From Glaciozyma antarctica PI12 (taxonomy: Eukaryota > Basidiomycota > Microbotryomycetes > Kriegeriales > Camptobasidiaceae), in assembly GCA_002917775.1 (NCBI GenBank), contig KZ627153.1, positions 617,741 to 681,740 of the forward strand: 64,000 nucleotides of DNA. The letters are read 5' to 3'. The notes beneath the pieces are model-generated. The model saw only the letters and a program-made list of their open reading frames with translations, searched no databases and was not told the origin of the DNA. Below, one piece after another: positions 1-11,490 of the stretch (the first letter of the stretch is position 1; each line of letters starts with the position of its first letter). The position numbers and the translations under genes were made by a program.

Positions 1-622
1 CTGTTCCCCATCTTACCGCACATGTCGATACCAAGAGCAGAGCACTCACTCCTAACGGAGTGGGCGCCCATCTTATCTACTTTAGCCAGTTGTCTTTTGT
101 CTGAAATCCTATCGGGGACTTCCTGCTTCGCAGCTTGAGCTCTCGCAACAATTTTCTCGCACCGAGTCGAACAGTTTTGCTGACTCTCCTTCCTTTGCGA
201 CGCACACTNTCTTATATCTTNCTCAAGCCGAGCAACCTCCACCACCGCCTGCGCGCAACCTCGCTCTTATCGTGAGTCCCCGTTCCGTCCTCTTCTCTCC
301 CTCTTCCCCCTTCGCGCGCACGCCAGCCGCCCAGTGATGAATACGTTACACGTATTCTATTCGCAGTTTTCACTATAGGAGTTCCCTCTTTCACCCACCT
401 GCTTCCTCTTCAGTGGGGAACAGCGGACCTCGACCGCTTCGCAGCCCCCCTCACCTTCTCGTCCCCCCCTTTCTCTCGCAGCTCGCCTTCCTATCACACA
501 TAGAGACGAGATCCATCTTGATGTGGAGAGGCGACTTAACGAAAAGTCTCTTTCGATCTCCTCTCGAAGTCTCGACGACCATCTCGCTGCCCGAAACCAA
601 CTCGTCGCGATTCCAATCCGTC
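1..622. other. Left-edge non-coding stretch, no gene recognised
   Basis: No conserved protein can be read in either strand. The stretch is pyrimidine-rich on the plus strand and holds two undetermined bases (N at 209 and 221). A donor-like GTGAGT at 272-277 could belong to a plus-strand 5' UTR intron, but no coding exon follows because the minus-strand UTP3 coding region begins at 623. It presumably holds the 3' UTR of UTP3. Confidence 0.5.
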
Positions 623-3148
623 CTACTTCCCTCCCAGCCGAACACTCTTGACAACCTTGGCCCCAATACCACTCTTCTCTCCCTGGTACTCTCCATGTCC
701 CAAGCTCGCCATCCCGCCCTTGTAAACGGCCTTCATGGTCGCCACCTTCTTGACCGCTTTGTCGTACCTGAGCCTCTTCTTGACACGAGGGTTCCGGTTG
801 ACCTTGGCGCGCTTCGGCTGGAGTCCCTTGTTGGCGAGAATCTTGCGCGTCGCTCCACGAGGTCCTGCGGCGGACTCGTCGGCGAGCTCGTCGAGAGCGG
901 CCCTGCGGAACGAAATCAGTCGCTGAGCACAACGCACGAGGAGGAACTGGACGTACTTCTCGGCCTGACGCTCTCCATCGTACTTGTCCTGCTTCGCCTT
1001 CTTCCCCTCCGCGCGTCCCTGCTTGACCAAATCGTAGTACTCCTCTCCCTCCTCCTCGCCCGCCTTGGACCCATTCTTGACGCTCCTCGCGACCTCCCGA
1101 TCCTCCTCCTTCCACTCCATCCCATCCAACGCCTCTCCCGCACTCCCACCGTGCTCCTGCCGCTTGAGCACCTCGCGGCGACTGCGCTCCTTGCTCCGAC
1201 GGGGAAGGTCGTCGTCCCCGCCTACGCGCTCCTTGCCGCCCGACTCGCGCTTGACCTGCTTCTGATGCACTTGCGAGACGTGGAATCGGAGTGTGTGCCG
1301 CTTCGACGCCTTGTCCGATTCGTCCGTTCGCGAGAGAGCGGTAGGGTCGAGGTAGTCGTCGTTGACGGGCTTGGAGGAGGTAGAAGGGATCGGAGCGATC
1401 TTGCGGAGGGAGGAGGAGGAGAGAGGTTCGAGGACGGGGACGAGACGGAGCGGGTTCTTCTTGTCGGCCTCCTTCTGCGCCTTCCGAGCGGCCTTCTCGC
1501 TCTTGGAGCTGCGCTTCCTCTTCTCCCCAACTTGCTCCTCGAACGCGTTCTCCTCGTCCTCGAGCGGCGGAAGACCGAGCTTGGCCCGCTGGATGGACTT
1601 GACTTTGGCGATGAGCATCTCGGCGTCGGCGTCGCCCGCCATGTCGGCCATGAGCGCTTCGAGCTCGTCGTCCTCGAGCCCGGCAAGCATCGAATCCGTC
1701 ACCTCCTCCTCTCCTTCCGAATCGTAATCGTCAAAGTCCATCATCTCTTCGTCGTCCCCGAGCTCCTCGTCGTCCTCGTCCTCCTCCGAATCGTCCTCCT
1801 CCGAATCGTCCTCCTCTGAATCGTCGTCGACTGCGGCGCCCTCTCCGAGATCCCAGACGTCCGAAGCGAGCATGCCAGAGTCATCTGCGTCAACTTCCTC
1901 GTCCTCTGACTCGGACTCCTCGTCAGACTCGATGCCGGCGGAAGTGAGGTCGAGCTCCTCCATCGTGGCGAGAGCTTCGCGGAGGGAGGAGAGGCGGGCG
2001 AGGACCTTGTCGAGGAGAGGTTGGGAAGGGGCGGGGGAGAGGAGGAGGGAGAAGTAGAAGGCGAGAGTCGGAAGGTAGGTCGAGAGTGCCTCTGCGAGAG
2101 AGGAATTAGTATCCGAAAGCGAGGGGAACGGGAGAAAGAGAACGCACGATGCTCGAGCTCCATGATTGCGAGCGCAGGGTGCTCCTTGCCATCCTCATCT
2201 CCACCTCGCACAATCTCCAAGTTCCGCTCGACGCCCTCCATCCTCTCCGCCGTCTCCCTGAAATCGTCCAGCAGCGCGAGAGTCTCAGGACTCCTCTTGA
2301 CCAGCCACGCGATCCCCTCATCCTCTCCCATCTCCTTCTGCTCAACCCCCTTCTCCTCCTCCTCTAGCCTCCCCTTCCCCCTCGCCGTCTCGCGCACCTC
2401 CTCCACGGCCTCCTCGTCCCCGAACCCATAATCCTCTCCTCCCATCGCTCCCTTCGCACGCTTCTGCAACCTGCGCGCCTCGTTCGCCTCCAAATCAAGC
2501 GCCTCATCATCAGACGAATCCGGCTCTCCAGGCGCACGGCGAGAAGCATGGTAAGACGCCGGCGCCCAGGTCTCCTCCTCGTCCGACGAGTTGGCAGCCT
2601 CCTCTCGCTCAGACGCTTCGTCGTCCGAGATCATGTCCTGCAGAGGGTCGGTCGTCTTGGCGAATCGACCGCGGGGAGCTTCGGCCTCGGGGAGGGTGGG
2701 GAGAGCGTCGTCCTCGTCTTCAAAGTCCTCCTCGTCCTCGTCCATCTCTTCGTCTTCGCCTGCGTCGTCCTCGTCCTCGGAAGGGAGATTGAGGCCGTAG
2801 ATCTCGTCCTCGTCCGAGAGGTCGTCGAGCTCTGCGTTTGCAGCAAGGTGATTAGCTCCAGTCCCACCGGGAGAGAGAGAGAGGGGAAGCCAAGCGCACC
2901 TGCTCGTCCCTTCCTGCCGTCGTCCTCGAAGAGCACGGTATCGCGATTGCGGTGGACTGCAGTACCTCGTCAGCTCGCTTGCTCTTCAGTCCCACTCGGT
3001 GCCGCGCTACGCACACTCATCCTCCTCTCCTCCCTCTGCATCTTCTGCGGTCTCGAGTCGAGCGATCCTTGATGCCTTGGGGTCGAAGCCGGATGGAGCT
3101 GAAGCCTTGCGCGAGTGGTGACCACTAGGCTTTCCCTTTTTTCCCCAT
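623..3148 (-). CDS. UTP3: UTP3/SAS10, small-subunit processome protein
   Basis: This is a U3 snoRNP/SSU processome component for 18S rRNA maturation in the nucleolus. I read four exons. Exon 1 starts MGKKGK, a short exon 2 carries RDTVLFEDD, exon 3 is very acidic with the first half of the Sas10/Utp3/C1D domain, and the last exon (2091-623) completes it. The intron at 2092-2147 joins IMELEH to ALSTYLPTLAFYF. The C-terminal Sas10 domain is clear: RKILANKGLQPKRAKVNRN, KKRLRYDKA, then SLGHGEYQGEKSGI, close to the protein end as in the family. Total length is roughly 780 residues. One oddity is that the codons after the ATG (3148-3146) run into a stop after seven residues. Removing one base from the G4/A6 run would give MGKKGKPSGHHSRK in frame with the rest, so I infer an indel here. 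FCF2 lies divergently 157 bp away. Confidence 0.9.
1783..1827. repeat. Three 15-bp tandem units inside UTP3
   Basis: The unit CCTCCGAATCGTCCT is present twice exactly and once with changes. On the minus strand it encodes the acidic DSEED repeat of UTP3. The length is a multiple of three, so copy number could vary without breaking the frame. Confidence 0.85.
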
Positions 3149-3305
3149 CTTGTGCTGCTGTAGTGCGGAGGCTGAGGAAGGGACGGTGAGCTGCTCGAAA
3201 AATCGAAGATTGGCCCAGAGAGGAGCGTGGGAACTCAAAAAACAGCTCCTCCTCCTCCTGCCAAACACTCCTTGCTCTGTTACCCGCACTTCTACCACCA
3301 GCAAG
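3149..3305. promoter_or_regulatory. Shared divergent promoter region of UTP3 and FCF2
   Basis: Only 157 bp separate the two start codons, which point away from each other. Both products act in 18S pre-rRNA processing, so co-regulation from one bidirectional promoter is a reasonable inference. No individual transcription-factor site is claimed. Confidence 0.5.
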
Positions 3306-4450
3306 ATGGCGACTGCACAGGCACTGGCAGCAGAGATCTCAGGAGGCTCAGAGATCACTTCAACCCTCGTCTCATCCCATTCCTCACGCTCAAACGCCTC
3401 TTCCTCCTCGTCCTCAAACTCCGATTCCGACTCCGACTCTGGCGACTCGTCCGACGAGGAGGCCGAGACGACAGCACGGCTCAAGGCTCTCCTTCTCAAG
3501 GCCAAGGCGAGCGCAAGGGCCAAGGCGGAGAGCGTGGCCAAGGGCAAGACAGGGGACGGGTTGGCGGGACAAGATGAGGTCGTCCTCTTTGGCGGCGAGG
3601 CAGATTCAGACGACGAAGAAGGGTACGTTCAATCCCTTCTCTCTCCCCGTACGCTTGGGCTAATTCGGCGCGCGACAGAGGAACGCCCAAACCCTCGTCG
3701 TCAAACTCTCTCCTCCCTGCGTCCCTCGTTCGTCCTCTCCACCTTCGCGCGCCGACGGCTTCGGAACTAGGCAAGGGAAAGGCGAAGGAGGCCCGTCTTA
3801 CGCTCGCGCAAGATATTGGTGGATCGATGATGGGCGCAAGTGGGTCGGGAGACAAGTGGGGTCGGGCACCTCTCCCCTCGTTGAGCAAGGCTCAGCAGAA
3901 GGCCGTGCGTTCCCTTTCTCGCTCTCTTGTGCACTGGGATAAAAGCTGATGAGGCGCAGAGGCACCCTCCGACTGCTGGACCCAAGTGGTTTGACCTCCC
4001 TGCGCCTACCATGACGCCTGAACTCAAGCGCGAGATCCAAGCCATGCGACTCCGGAACGCGCTCGACCCAAAACGTTTCTACAAGGGCGGCGCAAAGGAC
4101 AACAAAGCTCTCCCCGAGTTCTTCGCCGTGCGTCTTCCGCTCTCTGCGTTTTCTTCAGCGACTAACTTCGTATCCCGCAGCTCGGACACGTTATGCCGTC
4201 TACTACCTCCGCCTCAACTGTACAAGCTGCTGTTCCTCGCAAGCGAACTTTCGTCGAAGAGTTGGTCGAGGACGAGCAGGCGCGCGCGTACACGAAGAAG
4301 AAGTTCGTCAACGAGGTCATGGTGCGCGGGATGAGTGGGCGCGGGAAGGAGCAAGAAGGGAGCTGGGAAGGGCAAGGGCGGGAGGGTGAGGTAGTGCGCC
4401 GTGCGCTTTCCCTTGTTTATTGGCGTGTAACAACAGCGTTGCAGGAATGA
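3306..4450 (+). CDS. FCF2: FCF2-like pre-rRNA processing factor
   Basis: Fcf2 proteins work in early pre-rRNA cleavage for 18S rRNA in the nucleolus. Exon 1 (from MATAQALAAEI) is serine- and acid-rich. Three short introns follow, with donors near 3620, 3903 and 4129. The diagnostic Fcf2 core is complete: WFDLPAPTMTPELKREIQ, then RNALDPKRFYK, LPEFFALG, and KRTFVEELVEDEQARAY followed by TKKKF. An ATG at 3150 is also in frame, but 3306 gives the expected length and follows the divergent spacer. After SGRGK the reading continues as EQEGSWEGQG to a stop at 4450. One base fewer near 4345-4350 would give a Lys/Gly-rich tail (SKKGAGKGKGG) ending at 4394, which resembles the usual basic C-terminus, so the exact end is doubtful. 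It converges on the hydrolase gene. Confidence 0.88.
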
Positions 4451-4465
4451 AAGGAGGGAAGAGAG

Positions 4466-5746
4466 CTATTTGGCGGGAGAGGAGACGACGCGCGTGACGA
4501 AGGCGTTGTACTCTGCTGCGATCTGCGTCGGGAGAGCGTGGCCAGCATTTTCGACGACCTTGAGCTCGCTTCCCTGCTCGTAGATTGCGTCAGCTCGGAC
4601 GCGAGCAGTCTTGGAAGGAGAGAGGAACTGACCGGCAGCATGCGATGAAGGTCGTGCGATCGTTGAGGGTTGATCAGGTTGTCGTCGTCGCCTGTGATGA
4701 TGGCGATGCGAGGGATCGTCTTGGAGATGATAGCGAGCTTCTCGGCGGAGACTCGATGGCGCCTGCGACGTACTTCGGGTCAGCCTTGAACGAAAGAAAG
4801 GGGGAGGAAGAACGCACATGGCCGCCGACATCTGCCCAAACCTGCCTCCAGCAGTCTGCACCCTCGTAAGCGCGTACCTCTTCGCCATAGCCTGCGTTCA
4901 ACGCATCAGTCCCCTCGCTCCCTGCGCTGAACGAAACACCGCACCTGCTCAATGCTCTTCCTCTTCGTCTGTCCGGGATTCTCGGGGTCGTCGACGTCCA
5001 AGTAACTCGGTGGAAAGAGCACGTCCGCTACGAGCGCAAATACCCTGGCGGGAGGGACGAGGCCGGTCATGAGTTTCGCAAACATCGTCACCCCCTGTCG
5101 TTCTTATCAGTCTCGTCCACCTAGCAGCACACCGGACGAGAACGCACCTTCAACGAAGGAAGATCAAACTTGTCTCCCGCCTTCGTGCTCGTCAAAATAA
5201 GGGACGAGATCCTCTGCGGGATCACCAGCGCCTGCTCCTCATCAGCTTCGTCCTCCCTCCCTGCGCGAACGACTCACCAATTCCTGCGCCACCATTCCCC
5301 CCATCGAAACCCCAATGACATGCAGCCCATTCTCCCACCCCACGAAATCCAACAGCTCCACCGTGTCCAACGCCATCTCGCTCGTCCGGTACAGCCCTTT
5401 AGGCGTATCACTATGCCCTACTCCCCTATTATCAAACACAAGGACCTGATACCCTCCCTCCCTTCCAAAATGCGCCACCTGCTTCTCCCAAGCAAAGCAC
5501 GAGTTGTTAAGTCCCATCACGTAGAGCAGCTTCGTCGCCGCCGGAGAGGGGTCGCCGTGTAGCTCTGTTTCTGGGGTCAGAGGAGTGCGAGGGGAGAAGA
5601 GGGGAGGACGGACCGTAGTAGAGGTTGTGCGGAGAGGCGGCGCGCGAGGGTGTCGTGGCGACGGTGCAGTAGCCACGGCGGAGGCGCGTGTCGGAGGGAA
5701 AGACGGTGGTGATGTGGTCTCCGACTTCTTCGAGTGGTTCGGCCAT
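4466..5746 (-). CDS. Alpha/beta-hydrolase fold protein
   Basis: This is a serine hydrolase of unknown substrate. The start MAEPLEEVGDH at 5746 begins an exon reading RRGYCTVATTPSR. After an intron the core reads KLLYVMGLNNSCFAWEKQV, FDNRGVGHSDTP, and the nucleophile elbow GVSMGG (Ser in GxSxG). Later exons give an acid-containing strand (AIITGDDDNLI) and a C-terminal NAGHALP holding the probable catalytic His. Six introns of about 45-60 nt were placed by GTGNGT donors and CAG acceptors; all keep the frame. The length, about 330 residues, is normal for the fold. Family membership is secure but the reaction cannot be named. POP1 lies upstream on the same strand and FCF2 converges 16 bp from the stop. 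Confidence 0.88.
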
Positions 5747-5960
5747 TGAGGGAGAGCTTCTGAGAGGACGGTGGTGGTCGGAGAGGTGGCTGAGCTTGAA
5801 GGTTGGGGGGTGAACGGGGAGACGACGGCCGGGGAGCAAGTCGTGGAAGAAGACGTCCCGTGTCCAAGTTTAGGGGTCATTTTCTTTCTTTTCTCCTCCC
5901 GACTTTGACGAGGCAGCACAGTCCAGAGCAGCACTGAAAAGGTCTTCGTTCCATCACTGG

Positions 5961-8900
5961 TCAAGCCATGAGCTCGAGCGACACGGCGCGAAAGACCTCG
6001 CCATCGCGATTGCGAACGAGAGCCAAACACGGTGCAGCCGGCTTCGGCGAACGAGGACTGCAAATACGATCCAGTCAGCACTGCCCGACGAAGTGGAAGG
6101 GGTGGGCGCACCGGTCATCGCGATCCATCATTTGGAGGAGGAGATGGAGAGGGATAGCCCCAACGGCGTACCCTCGTCCTCGCTTGAGCGAGAAGTTGCC
6201 CGTCGTGATACGTCCCATGACAGCGTTCGACGACGGGGGCGCACACAGCTGCGCAGACTCATCAGTGTCCTCCTCAGCAAAGAAACCGAGACGGACTCAC
6301 CGACTCATGACCCTCCTTCTCCTCCGTCGGCACCGCCACCTTCCTCCCCTTCATGACCCTCACCTTCTCCTCGACCTCCCCCCACTGCCCATCCCCAAGA
6401 AAGTAAATCACCCCCAACTCCTCTGGCGCCCCCCTCCCACACGGCGTAACCCTCACCCTCACCAACGCCCCCAACAACCCGGGCGTGACGACCTTAGTAC
6501 TCTTGGACCTCGTAACGATCAATGCATCCTTAAAGCTCTCCAACAACGCCACCGCCATCTCGCTCGCCCGATCCCCCGGAACGAGCTTAGCCTCCTCCCG
6601 CCGATTTTGGACGACCAGCGACGCTATGAGGGGCGAGACGAGCCACGGGACCTGGTCCCACGACTCGTCTCCCCTCCTCCTGCCCTCCGTACGTCTTCGC
6701 TCGGCCCAAGTATTGAGGATCGAGAGGAAGTCGGCTCGGAAAGGACTCGGGGTGGCTAGCTTGACGAAATTGGGTCGTTTGGCGGGCGGACGACGGTCGA
6801 AGTAGGATTTGTCCTCGGCTTCCCTGCGCGTTTCGTACTCGTTGAACGCTGAGGTCCCTGGGTAGTCCTCGGGGAACCGAGGGGCGCCAGCTTCGAAGAA
6901 TGACTGCGAGCGTTCCCTCAAGCCGCCGACGCGGGTTTCGGAAAAGACGAGCGAGGACCAGAACGCCATGCCCCAGCCGACGGGAATCGTGAGAGTCCAG
7001 CCGGAGACTTCGTCGGAGCTGTTGATAGGGTGCGGGTTCTGACGAGAGCCGGAGGAGAGGGTGGTGAGTTGGGAGAGATGGCGGTCGTGCGTTGGGAGAT
7101 GGAGGGGGGGGATGCGGTCGTCTTGGGAGATGGCGGGGAGGGAGGAGCCGGGAATGAGGAGCTGCGAAGAGGCGTCAGTTGGACAGGAGAAAGGAGCAGC
7201 GGGAGACGAACGCTGGATCGACGGGCGTCGAGCTCGCTTTTCTTGAAGCGCGGCGTGCGGATCTTGAGTCGGTTCGCCCGATCCCAGAAAGGCAGCGCTT
7301 GCGCAATCTCGGACGTAGGTTGAAGAAGACTCGAAGAATCGACGTTGTGCGTTGACTTGTCGAGTTTAGGAGGAAAGCTGAGGAAGACAAAGTCAGTCGG
7401 AGCGCCGAGGAATGGGCGACGAAGACGCACCTCAATCGAGGATCGTAGACTTCGAGGCCAAAGATCATTCCTTTGGGAACGCTACCGGGTCCCGCAGTCG
7501 AGCTCAGCTTCCTCCAGGCCTGCGAGGAAGAAGCATTAGCACTCCTCGACGCTCGCTCGCTCCTCCGAGCCCACGTACCTCCTTCGCGGAAGGACAACTA
7601 GCCAGCACCGGCTTCAAGACGGCCTTGACAACCTCGGTCGCCCTCCTCCCCGTCACCTCAATCGTGAGGAACTCCTTCTCGCACTGCCTAACCATGCAGA
7701 ACACCTTGCTCTGCACGGCTTCAAACGCGTCGTACGCCGACGCGCAGATAGACGGATGTATGCGCACGAGAACCGTACGGTGGTACGTCAGGCGGTCGTT
7801 GGGAGTTGGGAGTGGCAGGGCAGGAGTGTCCCAGATGATGGTCGCGGGGCCGATCAGGCCTCGCATCCCGTCTTCGGAGGGGCTGTAGAGGTGAGTGTAG
7901 CACTCGCGAGCGCCGGAGGTGAACCTGATATGCGATTCAGTAAGAAGCTGGGCGGTATAAAAGTTGAACTGACCGTTTTGAGCCAGGAGAGACGTCGGAA
8001 GGGTCGCAGACTTCGCCGAGAAGGGAGGACAGCCTTGCCTCCGTACCGACGAGCTCGAGGTACTGGTAGTAGCTTGCGTCGTGCACGAGAGCGCCGTGAA
8101 TCGAAGCTCGGTAGGAAGCCCGGAAAGCTTTCTCGGTGGGCTTCTCCGCCTGTCGAAAGACCTGGTCAGCTCGCGTCGCGATAAGGCTTGAAGAGGAGCT
8201 CACGATTCGGTGTCCCCAGATCTCTGTCATGTGCATTCGCTTCGCGTGCCAGATGTGCGTCTCGAGCCAGATCTTCTTGCCTGTAGCGCAGAGTCAGTGA
8301 GTGCGAAGCGGACGTAGAGACGGGACTGACGCTGCCGCTTGAGGAGGATCTCAGCTCGAGTCTCCTTGAGCGTCCTGAACCGCTTCCTCCCCATCATCTT
8401 GCGAGTCTTTCTCTTCGGCTTGGCAGCATCCTTGGGAGTCTGAAGCAGCGTGCGCATCAGCTCCTCCATCCCTCTCTCCGCATGATTGCACGCACCTCCG
8501 AAAGAGCCTTCTCGCGCAGTCGAGCTGGGAGTCGGCGGATGTTGTGACTTGCTGCTCGTCTCCGCAGATGTCGAGGAAGGGACTGGAAAGCTCGTTGGGT
8601 GCCAGCAGCTCTGCAGGAGCAGTCAGACGCATTTTTTAACAGCAAAGCAGGATGCGTACTTGGCGCTCTTCATAGCTCGCTGCATCGCCGTGATCTCAAA
8701 CGACCTTGCCTATCATCCCACGCGTTAGCTCCCAAGTCCTGCTCAGCTCCACGAACTCCAGCGCTCACATGAGCGAACTTCTCCACCTCAATCGTCGGCG
8801 GTAGTCCAGCGTTGCCTGCACCCAACGAATGAGCTCCGGGTCCCTCCCAAGGCCTCGTTTCCAGCTCACCATAGGCTGCTGACCCTCCTGCCCGCGGCTG

Positions 8901-8999
8901 AGCTCCCTGCACTGGGATCTGGCGCTGCTCGCGCATCCTCATGCGCTTCTTCTGAGCGCCGGACTGTTGTGCGGTATCGGCGGGGCGCTTTGGTGCCAT
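5961..8999 (-). CDS. POP1: POP1, RNase P/MRP protein subunit
   Basis: Pop1 is the largest protein of RNase P and RNase MRP, needed for tRNA 5' maturation and pre-rRNA cleavage. The start MAPKRPADTAQQ at 8999 follows a divergent spacer. N-terminal Pop1 motifs appear over several exons: PPTIEVEKFAH, ARSFEITAMQRAMKSAK, then RAFQSLPRHLRRRAASHN and the hallmark LETHIWHAKRMHM. The central part holds RGLIGPATIIWDTP. The POPLD region includes LTIPVGWGMAFWSSLV, and the C-terminal piece ends with LVRNRDGEVFRAVSLELMA, joined through an intron whose acceptor is just upstream of TCCTCGTTC. The length is about 800 residues. All frames join cleanly across short introns. Both neighbours are unrelated to RNase P. 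Confidence 0.93.
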
Positions 9000-9165
9000 T
9001 TTTGCGAGCGAGTTGCTGTCCAGAAAGCGAGCTGGTGTTGCTGTTGCTATCGAGTGCGTGGGCGGAAGTGGACGAGGTTTAAGTCACGAGGAGCTTCGGC
9101 TCTCTCGAAGCTCGAAGTCGGTGACTCGCGCTTCTCTCTCTCCCAGCTACCACGACCCTCTCAAG
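9000..9165. promoter_or_regulatory. Divergent promoter region, POP1 / mitochondrial protein
   Basis: The 166-bp spacer between two head-to-head start codons must carry both core promoters. It is not notably AT-rich and no known element is claimed. Confidence 0.4.
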
Positions 9166-10128
9166 ATGCTTCCTCGAATTTTACCCCGCCTTCACTCCCG
9201 CGCCACTCGCACCATCTCCACCACAGCCCGTCGCCTCGAAACCCCGCTCCCCACCGCCGGCCCCGTCACCCCTCCTCCCAAGGCGGAGCTCAACCCTACC
9301 GTCAAGAGCCGACCCGCTCGAGGCGTTGATCCTAAGATCGTCGTAGCTGGCGCCCCAGTCGAGCCTATTGTCGAGACGGTCCCCGTCAAGGTCGTTGTGG
9401 AGAGCGCCCCGCTGCCTCCTCCTCCGGCGCCGGAGCCGACCCCTGCGCCTGCACCGACTGGCCGCGTTAAGCGCCCTGTGGGAGCGTTCCGTGGAGGGTA
9501 AGCTTAAGGCGCGCTTGGATTGCCGGTGGAGACTGATGAGGCGCGCAGGTTGATTGGCTTCTTGCTCGGCACGTCTCTTGTCGGTGAGACCCCTCTCAGG
9601 CTGGGTGATGACGAGGAAGCTGATACCGTGCGCTCGTAGGTGGATACGGCTACATGTATCTACTCGACGACTACAGTTCGGCTTCCGGCGTCCTGCTCGC
9701 GAGCGTCTCTCCAGCTCAGGGAGTCCACCGAGAAGGTATGAGCTTCCCCCGCATTTTCGAGCCTACGCTAATCGCTCGTGGTACGCGAAGATGACTACCC
9801 ACATTAAGCGGATTGAGCGAGTCGAGACGGAGCTCGAGAAGGTCGTCAAGGACGCAGCGGGGAAGTCCGACGTGGAGAGCCTGCGTGCCGAGTACAAGAA
9901 ACTGATTGTGAGTTGAGCTGGCGTTGGCATTGTCGAGGGAGAGAGCTGATCGTGCTTTCGATGTAGGACGCTTCACATCTCGACCACCTGGATCTCAAGG
10001 CGCACTTGTGGGGAGTCGGTACGTTCGCTCGGTTGTGCGGTCCGCTGGAGGTTCGCTCACAGCTTCGTTTCGCAGAGCAAGATCTGCACGCTCTCTCGAA
10101 GCGAGCGTCCAACGAAGTGCGCATTTGA
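9166..10128 (+). CDS. Predicted small mitochondrial inner-membrane protein, function unknown
   Basis: The protein starts MLPRILPRLHSRATRTIS, an Arg/Ser-rich mitochondrial presequence without acidic residues. A Pro/Ala/Val-rich linker follows (VESAPLPPPPAPEPTPAPAP), then one transmembrane segment, LIGFLLGTSLVGGYGYMYLL. The rest is a mostly charged, probably helical tail (HIKRIERVETELEKVVKDAA, LEYKKLID-like, HLWGVEQDLHALSKR). Five introns of 50-60 nt keep the frame and it ends at TGA 10126-10128, giving about 230 residues. The pattern GGYGYMYLLDDYSSASGVLL recalls uncharacterised fungal mitochondrial proteins with one membrane anchor and a coiled tail. I cannot assign a function. A role in inner-membrane organisation is only a guess from topology. 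Confidence 0.75.
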
Positions 10129-10681
10129 GAAGGAATCACAACGGAATGCAAATTACAGGAAGTCAAGATGTAGCTCGCCGCAGGTCGCTCTGCTCGCCGT
10201 ATCGTGGTACGCACTTCTGCTCGTCACCTGGCTGCTCTACCGTCTGCTCAGTCGAGGAAGGGTCTTGCTATACGCTATAGACGGAAGGTGGAAACGGTTT
10301 GGGCTCCTCCGCAAGTCGTGCTTTCGTCTCGCTCACATCTCGTTCCACACCGCCGGTCACTCTTCGCCCACCCCATTCCTCTTCTGCCTTGCTCACATCT
10401 TCGAGCACACTTGGTCTTCGCTTCTTCACAACTCTCGATAACGTCGAAGCGACGTGGAAAGCTCTCCCTCGGGCTCACGCGCTTGAGCCCCTCTCTTCTC
10501 CTGACTCACTCAGAACGAACTAAAAGAAAAAAATCAGCTGCTCTCCTGTCCTCGTTTCACGTTGGGAACGCGAGATTGTATGCCCGGCTCCCTGCGTTTC
10601 AAAGTGCAGCGTGTCCTCCTCTCTTCCTTCTTCACTTCCTCCCCCAACTGCTTCACCTTCCTTTTTCCCTTGCTCATCACA
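10129..10681. other. Intergenic stretch upstream of the HsbA-like gene
   Basis: About 550 bp without a recognisable gene; it holds the 3' UTR of the mitochondrial protein gene and the promoter/5' UTR of the secreted-protein gene. The second half is strongly CT-rich on the plus strand, as is common just upstream of fungal starts. Open frames here have no family resemblance. Confidence 0.5.
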
Positions 10682-11490
10682 AGTCAGCTCCTTCACTACC
10701 CGTTCCCATCGTGTGCAGCTAAACCTCCTTCCCCCCGCAGTGGTCTTCCCCTCCCACCTCCTCACCCTAGCTCTCGCCGCCCTCGCCATTGCGGCTCCCT
10801 CTCGTCTGATCAAGCGTGACGTCTCCACCATCTCCACGACTCTCGACCTGATCCAAGCCGACGTGTCGTCCGTACCCTTCTCCATCTCCACTGCGCATCT
10901 AACGCCTTCCGCAGGGGTCCTCGACAATCCTCGACTCACCGCCTTCACGGGAGAGATCGCCGACGCCTTCAACGTCGCTATTCAAGGACAGACCGTCCAG
11001 GCTGACTTTGACCAAGCCACCGTCGACGTTCTCGCCTTGAACGGCCCTCTCGACGCCGTGAGCCCCTTTTTCTCCCCGTGACTTCCGCAGCTGAAACTCT
11101 CTTTCGCATTAGGTTTCGCTCGCTGCTTTTCAGGAGGCTCACTGGTTTTGAGGCGACCTTCATCGACGCGATTGACCAGCTTGTGGCGAAGCACGATCTC
11201 TTCGCTGAGACGGGACTGGCTTCGATCGTAAAGGTGCGTTCCTCTCTCCCTCTCTCCTTCTCCCGCTGATCCCCGTCCATAAAACAGTCACAAAACGAAG
11301 CTCTCCAGCTCTCCACCGACGTTCGTCCTCTCGTTCGCCGTGTCTTCTCTCGCTGATACCCTCGCTCCACAAGGCCTTCGCCGACGCTCTCATTGCGAAC
11401 TGTGACGCTTCCACGACGCAGGATGCGACGGCTCACAAGGCTCGTGTTGACGCGGCGTTTGAGTTTGCGGTCGCTGCGTACGCGCTGTGA
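10682..11490 (+). CDS. Secreted HsbA-like (hydrophobic surface binding / cell-wall mannoprotein) protein
   Basis: The predicted start codon is split: A at 10682, intron 10683-10740 (GTCAGC...CCGCAG), then TG at 10741-10742. This gives MVFPSHLLTLALAALAIAAPS, a clean signal peptide, followed by a dibasic LIKR. The mature part reads DVSTISTTLDLIQADVSS, then IADAFNVAIQGQTVQADFD, EATFIDAIDQLVAKHDLFAE, SQNEALQLSTDAFADALIAN and a C-terminal HKARVDAAFEFAVAAYAL. This alternating helical pattern matches the HsbA/cell-wall galactomannoprotein family, which binds hydrophobic surfaces or the wall. Introns were placed at 11234-11287 and 11315-11368 (approximate). The frame does not pass cleanly across the intron near 11057-11130, where the exon before GFEATF seems one base out. 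This could be an indel or early decay. Confidence 0.7.

Noticed and set aside
413-1819. Long plus-strand open frame of about 470 codons
   Set aside because: Antisense to the UTP3 C-terminal exon; Leu/Arg/Pro-rich reading with no family, typical of antisense frames in high-GC coding DNA.
5968-6759. Plus-strand frame of about 260 codons
   Set aside because: Antisense to POP1 exons, which carry clear motifs on the minus strand.
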